64,000 nucleotides of DNA from positions 1,302,001-1,366,000 of the forward strand of contig NZ_JACNMJ010000001.1 of the NCBI RefSeq assembly GCF_014526325.1. The letters run 5' to 3'. Position 1 is the first letter of the stretch. Each line of letters starts with the position of its first letter. Of the stretch, positions 27,179-35,707 are shown in pieces. Made by a program: the position numbers and the translations under genes. The notes under the pieces are model-generated. The model searched no databases, was not told the origin of the DNA, and saw only the letters and a program-made list of their open reading frames with translations. This stretch comes from Psychroserpens algicola (lineage in GTDB: Bacteria > Bacteroidota > Bacteroidia > Flavobacteriales > Flavobacteriaceae).

Positions 27179-30100
27179 ATGTCATCAAACAAGAAATACT
27201 GGAAAAGTGTTGAAGAGCTAAACGAAAATAGCTCTATTGTTGAGACGCTAAAAGAAAATGAATTCGTAAACGAAATACCTACGGATGAATTTTTAGGAGA
27301 TAAAGACACTTTAGGTGCTTCTTCTACTACGCGTCGTGACTTTTTGAAGTATGTTGGTTTCAGTACTGCTGCTGCATCATTAGCAGCTTGTGAAGGACCA
27401 GTGATTAAATCAATTCCTTACGTTGTACAGCCAGAGTCAATTGTGCCTGGTGTAGCTAATTATTATGCGACAACGATTGCTGATGGATTTGATTTTGCAA
27501 GTGTTTTAGTTAAAACACGTGAAGGTCGTCCTATCAAAATTGAGAACAACAACTTAGCAAAAACACATAATAGTGCCAATGCAAGAGTTAACGCTTCTGT
27601 ATTAGGTTTATATGACAGTTTGAGAGTAAAAGGTCCAATGAAAGGCGAAGCTGCTATTTCATGGGATACTTTTGACGCTGAAACCAATCAGAAATTAACT
27701 GACCTGAAAAATGCTGGTAAAGAGATTGTGTTATTAACACAAACTTATGCGAGCCCTTCAACATCTAAGTTAATTGCTGAATTCAAAGAAAAATACGGAA
27801 ATGTGCGTCACGTCATATATGATGCAATTTCAGAATCTGCAGCTTTAGATGCTTTTGAAGCTAAGTATGGTACTCGAGGAATGGCTAGCTATGATTTTTC
27901 TAAAGCTACGACTATTGTTTCTGTAGGTGCAGATTTCTTAGGAGATTGGCAAGGAGGTGGATTTGATTCTGGGTATGCTCAAGGACGTGTTCCAAAAAAT
28001 GGAAAAATGTCACGCCACATCCAGTTTGAATCAAATATGTCATTATCTGGTGCTAACGCAGATAAGCGTGTACCATTAACGCCAAGCCAACAAAAACAAG
28101 TTTTAGCTAAACTTTATAGTTTAGTGGTAGGTGGATCTGCTGCAACAGATTTACCAGAACATATAAATACAGCAGTACAAAATGCTGCTTCAGAATTAAA
28201 AAGAGCCGGAAGTAATGGTGTTTTAGTAACTGGTATTCAGGATGTCAATGCTCAAACTGTAGCATTAGCTATCAACGAATCACTAACAAGTAAGGCATTT
28301 GATACAACGTCTCCTATATTAACGAGACAAGGTAACAACGAAGCTGTCGCAACGCTGGTAGCTGACATGAAGGCTGGACGTGTTGGAGGTATCATCATGA
28401 GTGGTGTTAACCCAATGTATACCTTACCTAATGCTGCCGATTTTGCTGAAGGTTTAGGAAAAACAGAATTGTCTATTGCTTTCTCAATGAAAGCAGATGA
28501 AACTTCTACTGTAGCACAATATATTGCAGCTGCTCCTCACTACTTAGAATCTTGGGGTGATGTAGAGTTTAAAAAAGGACATTACAGTTTAATGCAACCA
28601 ACTATTCGTCCGTTGTTTGATACACGTCAATTCCAACAAGCATTATTATTATGGACTGGAAGTGATGCAAATTATCGTGACTATATTAAAGATACATGGG
28701 GAACTAGCATCTTAACTGGTTCATCATTCAACAAAGCATTACAAGATGGTGTTTATGTAGGACGTATTGCTACTGAAACAATTGATACTACTTCAAGTTC
28801 TGAAGGTTCTACAATTGATGATTTACTAGGAGCTAGTACAAGTACTGCAACAGCAGTATCTGGAGGAAGCGCTGCAAGAGCATTAGCATCTTCAGCTAAG
28901 TCTAATGGTATGGAATTGTCATTATATACTAAAGTAGGCATGGGAGATGGTCAGCAGGCTAACAATCCATGGTTACAAGAATTTCCAGATCCTATTACAA
29001 GAACATCTTGGGATAACTATTTAACAATTTCTGCAGCAGATGCAGCATCATTAAATTTAGTTAATGAGCATGTTGCTACTGGAGCATTAAACGGAAGTTA
29101 TGCTGATTTAACTGTAAATGGTAATACACTTAAAAATGTGCCTGTTATCATTCAACCAGGACAAGCTAAAGGTTCTATTGGTTTATCTTTTGGTTATGGT
29201 AGAACAGCAGGTTTAAAGTCAGACATGATGACTGGTGTCAATGCATATGCGTTATATCAGGATTTTAATACAACACAAAATGTATCTATAAGTAAAGCAT
29301 CAGGAATGCATGAGTTTGCATGTGTTCAGTTGCAAAATACGTTAATGGGTCGTGGTGATATTATTAAGGAAACTACTCTTGAGGTTTTCAATACGAAGAA
29401 TAAAGAGTATTGGAATCCTATTCCAAAGGTGTCATTAAACCATGAAGAAACACCAGTAACGTCTCCTGATGTAGATTTATGGGATGAGTTTGATCGTTCA
29501 ATTGGACATCACTTTAACTTATCTATAGATTTAAATGCCTGTACAGGTTGTGGTGCATGTGTTATTGCATGTCATGCTGAAAACAACGTACCAGTTGTTG
29601 GAAAAGAAGAAATTAGACGTAGCCGTGATATGCACTGGTTACGAATAGATAGGTATTATTCTTCAGAAGATACATTTGCTGAAGATGATACGAAAAAAGA
29701 AGAGTTTTCTGGACTTTCTGGAGATAAAGGATCTTTAGGTGGATTTGCGGAGTTAGAAAACCCAGCTGATAACCCTCAGGTTGCTTTCCAGCCAGTAATG
29801 TGTCAGCATTGTAACCATGCTCCTTGTGAAACTGTATGCCCAGTGGCAGCTACATCACATGGACGCCAAGGTCAAAACCATATGGCTTATAACCGTTGTG
29901 TAGGCACACGTTATTGCGCAAATAACTGTCCGTATAAAGTACGTCGTTTTAACTGGTTCTTATACGCACAAAATGATGAGTTTGATTATCATATGAATGA
30001 TGATTTAGGTCGCATGGTATTAAATCCAGATGTAACTGTACGTTCTCGTGGTGTGATGGAAAAATGTTCTATGTGTATTCAAATGACACAAAAAACAATT

Positions 30101-30325
30101 CTTGATGCAAAACGTGATGGAAGAGAAGTTAAAGATGGTGAGTTCCAAACAGCATGTTCTGCAGCTTGTAGCAGTGGCGCGATGGTATTTGGAGATATCA
30201 ATGACAAAGACAGTAAAGTTGCAAAACTTAAAGAAGATGATCGTATGTATCACTTATTAGAAAGTGTTGGTACTAAACCTAATGTTCAGTATCATACGAA
30301 AGTGAGAAATACAACAGAAGCATAA
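27179..30325 (+). CDS. actB: Alternative complex III subunit ActB (iron-sulfur subunit)
   Basis: A 1048-residue exported subunit. A Tat motif (TTRRDFLKYVGFSTAAAS) with lipobox-like LAAC lies near residues 50-70. Residues about 70-720 form a molybdopterin-oxidoreductase-like domain that in this complex carries no molybdenum. The C-terminal domain has four ferredoxin-type cysteine clusters, starting CTGCGACVIACH, CQHCNHAPCETVC, CVGTRYCANNC and CSMC...CSAAC. These wire electrons between the quinol site in ActC and the haems. It follows actA by 34 bases and precedes actC by 30. Confidence 0.94.
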   Translation: MSSNKKYWKSVEELNENSSIVETLKENEFVNEIPTDEFLGDKDTLGASSTTRRDFLKYVGFSTAAASLAACEGPVIKSIPYVVQPESIVPGVANYYATTIADGFDFASVLVKTREGRPIKIENNNLAKTHNSANARVNASVLGLYDSLRVKGPMKGEAAISWDTFDAETNQKLTDLKNAGKEIVLLTQTYASPSTSKLIAEFKEKYGNVRHVIYDAISESAALDAFEAKYGTRGMASYDFSKATTIVSVGADFLGDWQGGGFDSGYAQGRVPKNGKMSRHIQFESNMSLSGANADKRVPLTPSQQKQVLAKLYSLVVGGSAATDLPEHINTAVQNAASELKRAGSNGVLVTGIQDVNAQTVALAINESLTSKAFDTTSPILTRQGNNEAVATLVADMKAGRVGGIIMSGVNPMYTLPNAADFAEGLGKTELSIAFSMKADETSTVAQYIAAAPHYLESWGDVEFKKGHYSLMQPTIRPLFDTRQFQQALLLWTGSDANYRDYIKDTWGTSILTGSSFNKALQDGVYVGRIATETIDTTSSSEGSTIDDLLGASTSTATAVSGGSAARALASSAKSNGMELSLYTKVGMGDGQQANNPWLQEFPDPITRTSWDNYLTISAADAASLNLVNEHVATGALNGSYADLTVNGNTLKNVPVIIQPGQAKGSIGLSFGYGRTAGLKSDMMTGVNAYALYQDFNTTQNVSISKASGMHEFACVQLQNTLMGRGDIIKETTLEVFNTKNKEYWNPIPKVSLNHEETPVTSPDVDLWDEFDRSIGHHFNLSIDLNACTGCGACVIACHAENNVPVVGKEEIRRSRDMHWLRIDRYYSSEDTFAEDDTKKEEFSGLSGDKGSLGGFAELENPADNPQVAFQPVMCQHCNHAPCETVCPVAATSHGRQGQNHMAYNRCVGTRYCANNCPYKVRRFNWFLYAQNDEFDYHMNDDLGRMVLNPDVTVRSRGVMEKCSMCIQMTQKTILDAKRDGREVKDGEFQTACSAACSSGAMVFGDINDKDSKVAKLKEDDRMYHLLESVGTKPNVQYHTKVRNTTEA

Positions 30326-30355
30326 AAATTAATTAAGAAACAATTATAATAGATT

Positions 30356-32086
30356 ATGGCGTCTCATTACGAAGCACCTATTAGAAGACCCTTAGTTACA
30401 GGAGAAAAATCATATCACGATGTATCGGTAGATGTGGCAGCACCTGTTGAAGGAAAAGCAAACAAAGCTTGGTGGATAGTTTTTGGAATTTCACTGGTAG
30501 CCTTTCTTTGGGGAATTGGGTGTATTATCTATACGATTTCTACAGGTATCGGAACTTGGGGTTTAAACAAAACCGTTGGTTGGGCTTGGGATATTACTAA
30601 CTTCGTTTGGTGGGTTGGTATCGGTCACGCAGGAACATTAATTTCTGCAGTACTTTTACTTTTCCGTCAAAAATGGAGAATGGCAATTAACCGTTCTGCG
30701 GAAGCGATGACAATCTTCTCGGTTGTTCAGGCTGGTTTATTCCCAATCATACACATGGGTCGTCCTTGGTTAGGATATTGGGTATTACCAATACCAAATC
30801 AGTTTGGTTCATTATGGGTTAACTTTAATTCACCTCTACTTTGGGATGTATTTGCGATTTCTACATATTTATCGGTATCATTAGTATTCTGGTGGACTGG
30901 TTTATTACCTGATTTTGCAATGATTCGTGATAGAGCAGTGAAGCCTTTCCAAAAGAAAATATACTCTTTATTGAGCTTTGGTTGGTCTGGTCGTGCAAAA
31001 GATTGGCAACGTTTTGAAGAAGTGTCATTGGTTCTTGCAGGTTTAGCAACACCACTTGTACTTTCGGTACATACTATTGTATCCTTTGATTTTGCTACCT
31101 CTGTAATTCCAGGTTGGCATACGACGATTTTCCCACCATACTTCGTTGCTGGTGCGATTTTCTCAGGATTTGCCATGGTAAATACGCTTCTTATAATTAT
31201 GAGAAAAGTATGTAGCCTAGAAGATTATATTACTGTACAACACATCGAATTAATGAACATTGTCATTATGATTACAGGTTCTATCGTTGGTGTGGCTTAT
31301 ATCACAGAGTTATTTATTGCTTGGTACTCAGGAGTTGAATACGAACAATATGCATTCTTAAACAGGGCGACAGGTCCTTATGCATGGGCATATTGGATGA
31401 TGATGTCTTGTAATGTATTTTCACCGCAGTTCATGTGGTTTAAGAAACTAAGAACAAGTATCATGTTCTCATTCTTTATATCTATTGTAGTAAATGTAGG
31501 AATGTGGTTTGAACGTTTCGTAATTATCGTAACATCATTACACAGAGATTATTTACCATCATCTTGGACGATGTTCCAACCAACGTTTGTTGATATTGGA
31601 ATTTTCATCGGAACTATTGGATTCTTCTTTGTATTATTCTTATTGTATGCAAGAACATTCCCTGTAATTGCTCAAGCAGAAGTTAAGACGATTTTAAAAT
31701 CTTCAGGAGAACGTTATAAGAAAATTAGAGAACGTGGTGATAGTTTAGTAGGAACTGGAGCTGATGAAAGAACTTCTAATTTAAAAATTGAAGAGAAGAC
31801 AACTTCAAAACAACCAACTCAGGATAAATCGGAAAAATTAGAAAATCTGCTTAAAGGTGTTGGTACTTTTGATGCCAATTTACAAACAGCTGATGACTTA
31901 AAAGTTATCAACGGTATTGGTCCAAAAATGGAAGAAGTCCTTAACAGTATAGGTATATTTACTTACGCTCAGGTAAGTAAAATGACAAAGAGAGAATACG
32001 ACTTGTTAGATGATATCACAGGTTCTTTCCCTGGAAGAGCAGAGCGTGATGATTGGTCTGGACAAGCTAAAAAATTAATAAACTAA
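30356..32086 (+). CDS. actC: Alternative complex III subunit ActC (NrfD-like) with C-terminal HhH domain
   Basis: Integral membrane quinol-binding subunit. About ten hydrophobic segments of the NrfD/PsrC fold span residues 40-450 (for example WAWDITNFVWWVGIGHAGT, with the conserved GIGHAGT). Unlike the plain family length of about 460-480, the protein continues to 576: a charged linker (about 455-510, many Lys/Glu/Thr) and then LKVINGIGPKMEEVLNSIGI, a helix-hairpin-helix motif ending at the C-terminus (WSGQAKKLIN). The fused HhH unit resembles those at the end of other flavobacterial proteins and has no obvious respiratory role. It lies on the side of the last membrane helix, presumably cytoplasmic. 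Confidence 0.92.
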   Translation: MASHYEAPIRRPLVTGEKSYHDVSVDVAAPVEGKANKAWWIVFGISLVAFLWGIGCIIYTISTGIGTWGLNKTVGWAWDITNFVWWVGIGHAGTLISAVLLLFRQKWRMAINRSAEAMTIFSVVQAGLFPIIHMGRPWLGYWVLPIPNQFGSLWVNFNSPLLWDVFAISTYLSVSLVFWWTGLLPDFAMIRDRAVKPFQKKIYSLLSFGWSGRAKDWQRFEEVSLVLAGLATPLVLSVHTIVSFDFATSVIPGWHTTIFPPYFVAGAIFSGFAMVNTLLIIMRKVCSLEDYITVQHIELMNIVIMITGSIVGVAYITELFIAWYSGVEYEQYAFLNRATGPYAWAYWMMMSCNVFSPQFMWFKKLRTSIMFSFFISIVVNVGMWFERFVIIVTSLHRDYLPSSWTMFQPTFVDIGIFIGTIGFFFVLFLLYARTFPVIAQAEVKTILKSSGERYKKIRERGDSLVGTGADERTSNLKIEEKTTSKQPTQDKSEKLENLLKGVGTFDANLQTADDLKVINGIGPKMEEVLNSIGIFTYAQVSKMTKREYDLLDDITGSFPGRAERDDWSGQAKKLIN

Positions 32087-32094
32087 AATAGTAC

Positions 32095-32625
32095 ATGGAA
32101 GCTTCAAAAGTAATTCACGCTATTTATACAGATGATGACGTTTTAATGGCAGCCGTTAAAAAGGTAAAGTCTGCACATCATCATATCGAAGAAATATATA
32201 CGCCTTTTCCAGTTCACGGACTAGATAAAGCTATGGGATTAGCTCCAACAAGAATAGCCATTGCATCATTTATGTATGGTTGTGTTGGTTTAACAGTTGC
32301 GATTGTAATGATGAATTTCATCATGATTCAAGATTGGCCTCAAAATATTGGTGGAAAACCAAGTTTTAGCTATATCGAAAATATGCCAGCTTTTGTACCA
32401 ATTATGTTTGAGTTAACTGTGTTTTTTGCTGCACACTTAATGGTAATTACATTTTATTTAAGAAGTAGAATGTGGCCATTTAAGAAAGCTGAAAACCCTG
32501 ATCCAAGAACAACAGATGATCATTTTTTAATGGAAATCGCTGTTCATGGAAATGAAACTGAACTTTCAGATTTACTTAAAGAAACTGGAGCAGTAGAAAT
32601 TAATTTAATTGATAAAGCGCATTAA
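32095..32625 (+). CDS. actD: Alternative complex III subunit ActD (DUF3341)
   Basis: A 176-residue membrane subunit of the DUF3341 family. A short soluble N-terminus (IHAIYTDDDVLMAAVKKVKS) with the family motif YTPFPVHGLDKAMG is followed by two transmembrane helices (about 60-85 and 100-125) and a cytoplasmic tail. It is structural in the complex, with no cofactor motif. Starts 8 bases after actC and ends 9 before actE. Confidence 0.92.
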   Translation: MEASKVIHAIYTDDDVLMAAVKKVKSAHHHIEEIYTPFPVHGLDKAMGLAPTRIAIASFMYGCVGLTVAIVMMNFIMIQDWPQNIGGKPSFSYIENMPAFVPIMFELTVFFAAHLMVITFYLRSRMWPFKKAENPDPRTTDDHFLMEIAVHGNETELSDLLKETGAVEINLIDKAH

Positions 32626-32634
32626 TTTATACAG

Positions 32635-33195
32635 ATGAAAAGTGTTTTTAAAATAGTAGTAGTATTAATGGTATTTGCAACTGTTGTTGCCTGTAAAAAG
32701 GACACAAGACCCAATTACCAGTTTATGCCAAATATGTATGAACCTGTAGGCTATGAGGCTTACCAAGAAGCCGATGTATTTAATGGTGATATGGAAGCAC
32801 AATTACCAGCAGAAGGATCTATCCCTAGAGGAGGACATATGCCTTTTGAGATTGAAAATACAACTGAAGGGTATGATTTCGCTAAAGCAACATTAACGAG
32901 CCCTTTAGATTCTACACAAATAGATAGTCAGAGAGCTGGTCAATTATATGATATTTATTGTGGTATTTGCCATGGTAAAAAAGGAGATGGTAAAGGGAAA
33001 CTGGTTACAAGAGAAAAAATACTAGGTGTTCCTAGTTATGATGATGCTGGAAGAGCCATTACAGCAGGTAGTATTTATCATACCATATACTACGGAAAAA
33101 ATGCCATGGGTTCTTATGCGAATCAGTTGAATGAAGAAGAGCGCTGGCAAGTTGTTGATTATGTTCTGAACTTAAAAGCAGACTTAGAAAAATAA
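32635..33195 (+). CDS. actE: Alternative complex III subunit ActE (monohaem lipoprotein cytochrome c)
   Basis: A 186-residue periplasmic monohaem cytochrome c. The lipoprotein signal (VFATVVACKKD) anchors it. The haem site is CGICHGKKGDGKGK near residue 110, and a Met in YGKNAMGSYA is a probable axial ligand. It passes electrons from the ActA/ActB core toward the oxidase. Confidence 0.92.
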   Translation: MKSVFKIVVVLMVFATVVACKKDTRPNYQFMPNMYEPVGYEAYQEADVFNGDMEAQLPAEGSIPRGGHMPFEIENTTEGYDFAKATLTSPLDSTQIDSQRAGQLYDIYCGICHGKKGDGKGKLVTREKILGVPSYDDAGRAITAGSIYHTIYYGKNAMGSYANQLNEEERWQVVDYVLNLKADLEK

Positions 33196-33219
33196 GATAG
33201 ATAAAGATTATATATAGAT

Positions 33220-34590
33220 ATGTATACATTTTCAAGTAAATTAAAATCAGTTGCAATTGGCCTAATGATATTAGGAACAATAGGTGTTGCTTATGGTTTT
33301 ATGACATCTCACAAAGATTTTTCAGAAGTAGAGACGATGTTAGCTAGCGAATCTCATCATGGAGATGGTCATGGCGAAGCCGCAAGTCATCATGAAACAA
33401 GTCAGGATGATGCTCATGCAGCTGAAGATACTCATGCAGTAACTGGAGGTCATGACGGACATGCAGAAGTTGATGAACACACAAAACATGTTAATCACGT
33501 TATGCACGCGATGCACAAAAGACCTTGGGCTGCTTTATATGTTGCAGCATTTTTCTTCTTTATGATTGCACTTGGTGTATTGGCATTTTATGCTGTTCAA
33601 TATGCTGCTCAAGCAGGTTGGTCTCCTTTATTACTTAGAGTAATGGAAGGTATCACAGCTTACATGTTACCTGGAGCTCTAATTGTTCTTGGAATTGCTA
33701 TAGCATCAGGCGTTATTGGACATTATGGGTTATTTGTTTGGATGGATCCAGACGTCGTTGCCCACGATAAACTAATCCAAGGTAAAGCTGGATGGTTAAA
33801 CATCACATGGTTTGGAGTAAGAGGATTAATCTTTATCGCAGGATGGTATTTATACAGACACTTCTCACGTAAGTTTTCTATCGCTCAAGATAATGCAGAT
33901 GACAATAAAAACTTCAAAAAGAATTTCCGTATCTCTGCAGCATTTTTAGTATTCTTTTTATATACTGAATCTATGATGTCTTGGGATTGGATAATGAGTG
34001 TTGATCCTCACTGGTTCTCTACATTATTTGGATGGTATGTACTAGCCGGAATGATGGTATGTGGTATCACAGTAATTGCAATGATTACTATATACCTTAA
34101 ATCTAAAGACCTTTTACCAAAAGTAAACGATAGTCATATTCACGATTTAGCTAAATTTATGTTCGGATTTAGTATTTTCTGGACGTACCTATGGTTCTCT
34201 CAATTTATGTTGATCTGGTATTCTAATATTCCAGAAGAGGTTACTTACTTTGTCACGAGATTCCAAGATTATCAGTTGCCGTTTTTAGGGATGGTTGCTA
34301 TGAACTTTGTATTCCCACTATTAGTATTAATGAATAGTGATTACAAACGTATTCCTTGGTTTGTTATCATGGCAGGTATCGTTATTCTTTGTGGTCACTA
34401 TATCGACATATTTAATATGATTATGCCAGCTACTGTTGGAGATCAGTGGTATATAGGTATTCCTGAAATCAGTTCAATATTGCTATTTGCTGGGTTGTTT
34501 ATATTTATTGTATTTACAGCATTAACAAAAGCGCCTTTAGAACCTAAACGTAACCCTTTCATAAAAGAAAGTGAACATTTCCATTATTAA
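33220..34590 (+). CDS. actF: Alternative complex III subunit ActF with His-rich N-terminal loop
   Basis: A 456-residue NrfD-like membrane subunit paralogous to ActC, with about ten transmembrane helices. After the first helix (about 10-28) lies an unusual loop of about 60 residues (40-100) containing 14 His together with many Asp, Glu and Ala (examples: ESHHGDGHGEAASHHE, HVMHAMHKRPW). The loop could bind metals, for example copper for the neighbouring oxidase; that is inference. The remaining helices (for example SMMSWDWIMSVDPHWFSTL) match the family. Ends 27 bases before coxB. Confidence 0.92.
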   Translation: MYTFSSKLKSVAIGLMILGTIGVAYGFMTSHKDFSEVETMLASESHHGDGHGEAASHHETSQDDAHAAEDTHAVTGGHDGHAEVDEHTKHVNHVMHAMHKRPWAALYVAAFFFFMIALGVLAFYAVQYAAQAGWSPLLLRVMEGITAYMLPGALIVLGIAIASGVIGHYGLFVWMDPDVVAHDKLIQGKAGWLNITWFGVRGLIFIAGWYLYRHFSRKFSIAQDNADDNKNFKKNFRISAAFLVFFLYTESMMSWDWIMSVDPHWFSTLFGWYVLAGMMVCGITVIAMITIYLKSKDLLPKVNDSHIHDLAKFMFGFSIFWTYLWFSQFMLIWYSNIPEEVTYFVTRFQDYQLPFLGMVAMNFVFPLLVLMNSDYKRIPWFVIMAGIVILCGHYIDIFNMIMPATVGDQWYIGIPEISSILLFAGLFIFIVFTALTKAPLEPKRNPFIKESEHFHY

Positions 34591-34617
34591 TAAATTATAT
34601 AAAGAACAGAAACGACA

Positions 34618-35682
34618 ATGACTGCTTTTTTAACACTTATAATAGTACTTTTCATAGCTGTTGCTATCTGGCAAATGGTTAAGATTTTTGATTTGGCTCA
34701 AGTAGGCACTTCAAATGACCAAGTAGCTACTGATAAAGACAATAAAATTAATGGCTATTTAATGATGGGGTTTTTAGTCTTCATTTATGCCATTACTATT
34801 GCTAGTTTTTGGTACTTAGGAGATTTACCATTAATGTCTAATTCAGCTTCTGCACACGGACCAGGTTTAGATAATCTTATGATTATCTCTATGGTTCTTA
34901 TCTTCATAGTACAAACGTTTACTCAATTTTTATTACACTATTTTGCTTATAAATATAAAGGTGAAAAAGGACGTAAAGCTTTATTCTATGCTGATAACAA
35001 TACACTTGAAGCTATCTGGACATTCATTCCTGTAGTTGTACTGGCAGGTTTAATTATCTACGGATTGTTTACTTGGACAAGTATCATGAACATTGATGAA
35101 AGCGAAGACCCATTAGTTGTTGAGTTATATGCGCAACAGTTTAACTGGAAAGCTCGATATGCTGGAGAAGACAATACCTTAGGTATGGCCAATGTAAGAT
35201 TAATTGATATTGATCGTGCTAATATTTTAGGTCTTGATGAATCTGACCCTTACGCACAAGACGATATCATTACAACGGAATTGCATTTACCAGTTGGAAG
35301 ACCAGTATTATTTAAAATGAGATCTCAGGATGTTCTGCACTCTGCATATATGCCACACTTTAGAGCACAAATGAATTGTGTTCCTGGTATGATTACTCAG
35401 TTTGGATTTACACCAACTGTAACGACAGCAGATATGCGTCAAAATCCTGATATCGAAGAAAAAGTAGCAAATATTAATGCTATTAGATTAGAAAATAAAG
35501 ACCAAATAGAAGCAAAAGGTCAAGAGTTAACTTACGAGTTTGATTACCTGTTGTTATGTAATAAGATTTGTGGAAAATCACATTACAACATGCAAATGAA
35601 AATTATTGTAGAAACTCAAGAGGAATATGATGCTTGGATTAAAGAGCAAACCACATTCAAAAATTCTTTACCAACTAAATAA
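34618..35682 (+). CDS. coxB: Cytochrome c oxidase subunit II
   Basis: A 354-residue subunit with three hydrophobic segments in the first 160 residues, then the cupredoxin domain that holds the binuclear CuA centre on the periplasmic side. CuA ligands are seen: His in VLHSAYMPHFR, and C, C, H, M in LLCNKICGKSHYNMQM. The residue between the two Cys that is Glu in the classic CSEIC motif is Lys here; that position binds copper by its backbone, so the site can still form. It lies between actF and coxA and belongs to the same transcription unit. Confidence 0.94.
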   Translation: MTAFLTLIIVLFIAVAIWQMVKIFDLAQVGTSNDQVATDKDNKINGYLMMGFLVFIYAITIASFWYLGDLPLMSNSASAHGPGLDNLMIISMVLIFIVQTFTQFLLHYFAYKYKGEKGRKALFYADNNTLEAIWTFIPVVVLAGLIIYGLFTWTSIMNIDESEDPLVVELYAQQFNWKARYAGEDNTLGMANVRLIDIDRANILGLDESDPYAQDDIITTELHLPVGRPVLFKMRSQDVLHSAYMPHFRAQMNCVPGMITQFGFTPTVTTADMRQNPDIEEKVANINAIRLENKDQIEAKGQELTYEFDYLLLCNKICGKSHYNMQMKIIVETQEEYDAWIKEQTTFKNSLPTK

Positions 35683-35707
35683 AAGATTTAAAAAAAGATA
35701 ATAGATT

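Noticed and set aside
27463-28941. Minus-strand ORFs inside actB
   Set aside because: Antisense shadows of a clear ActB coding sequence; no start context or domain.
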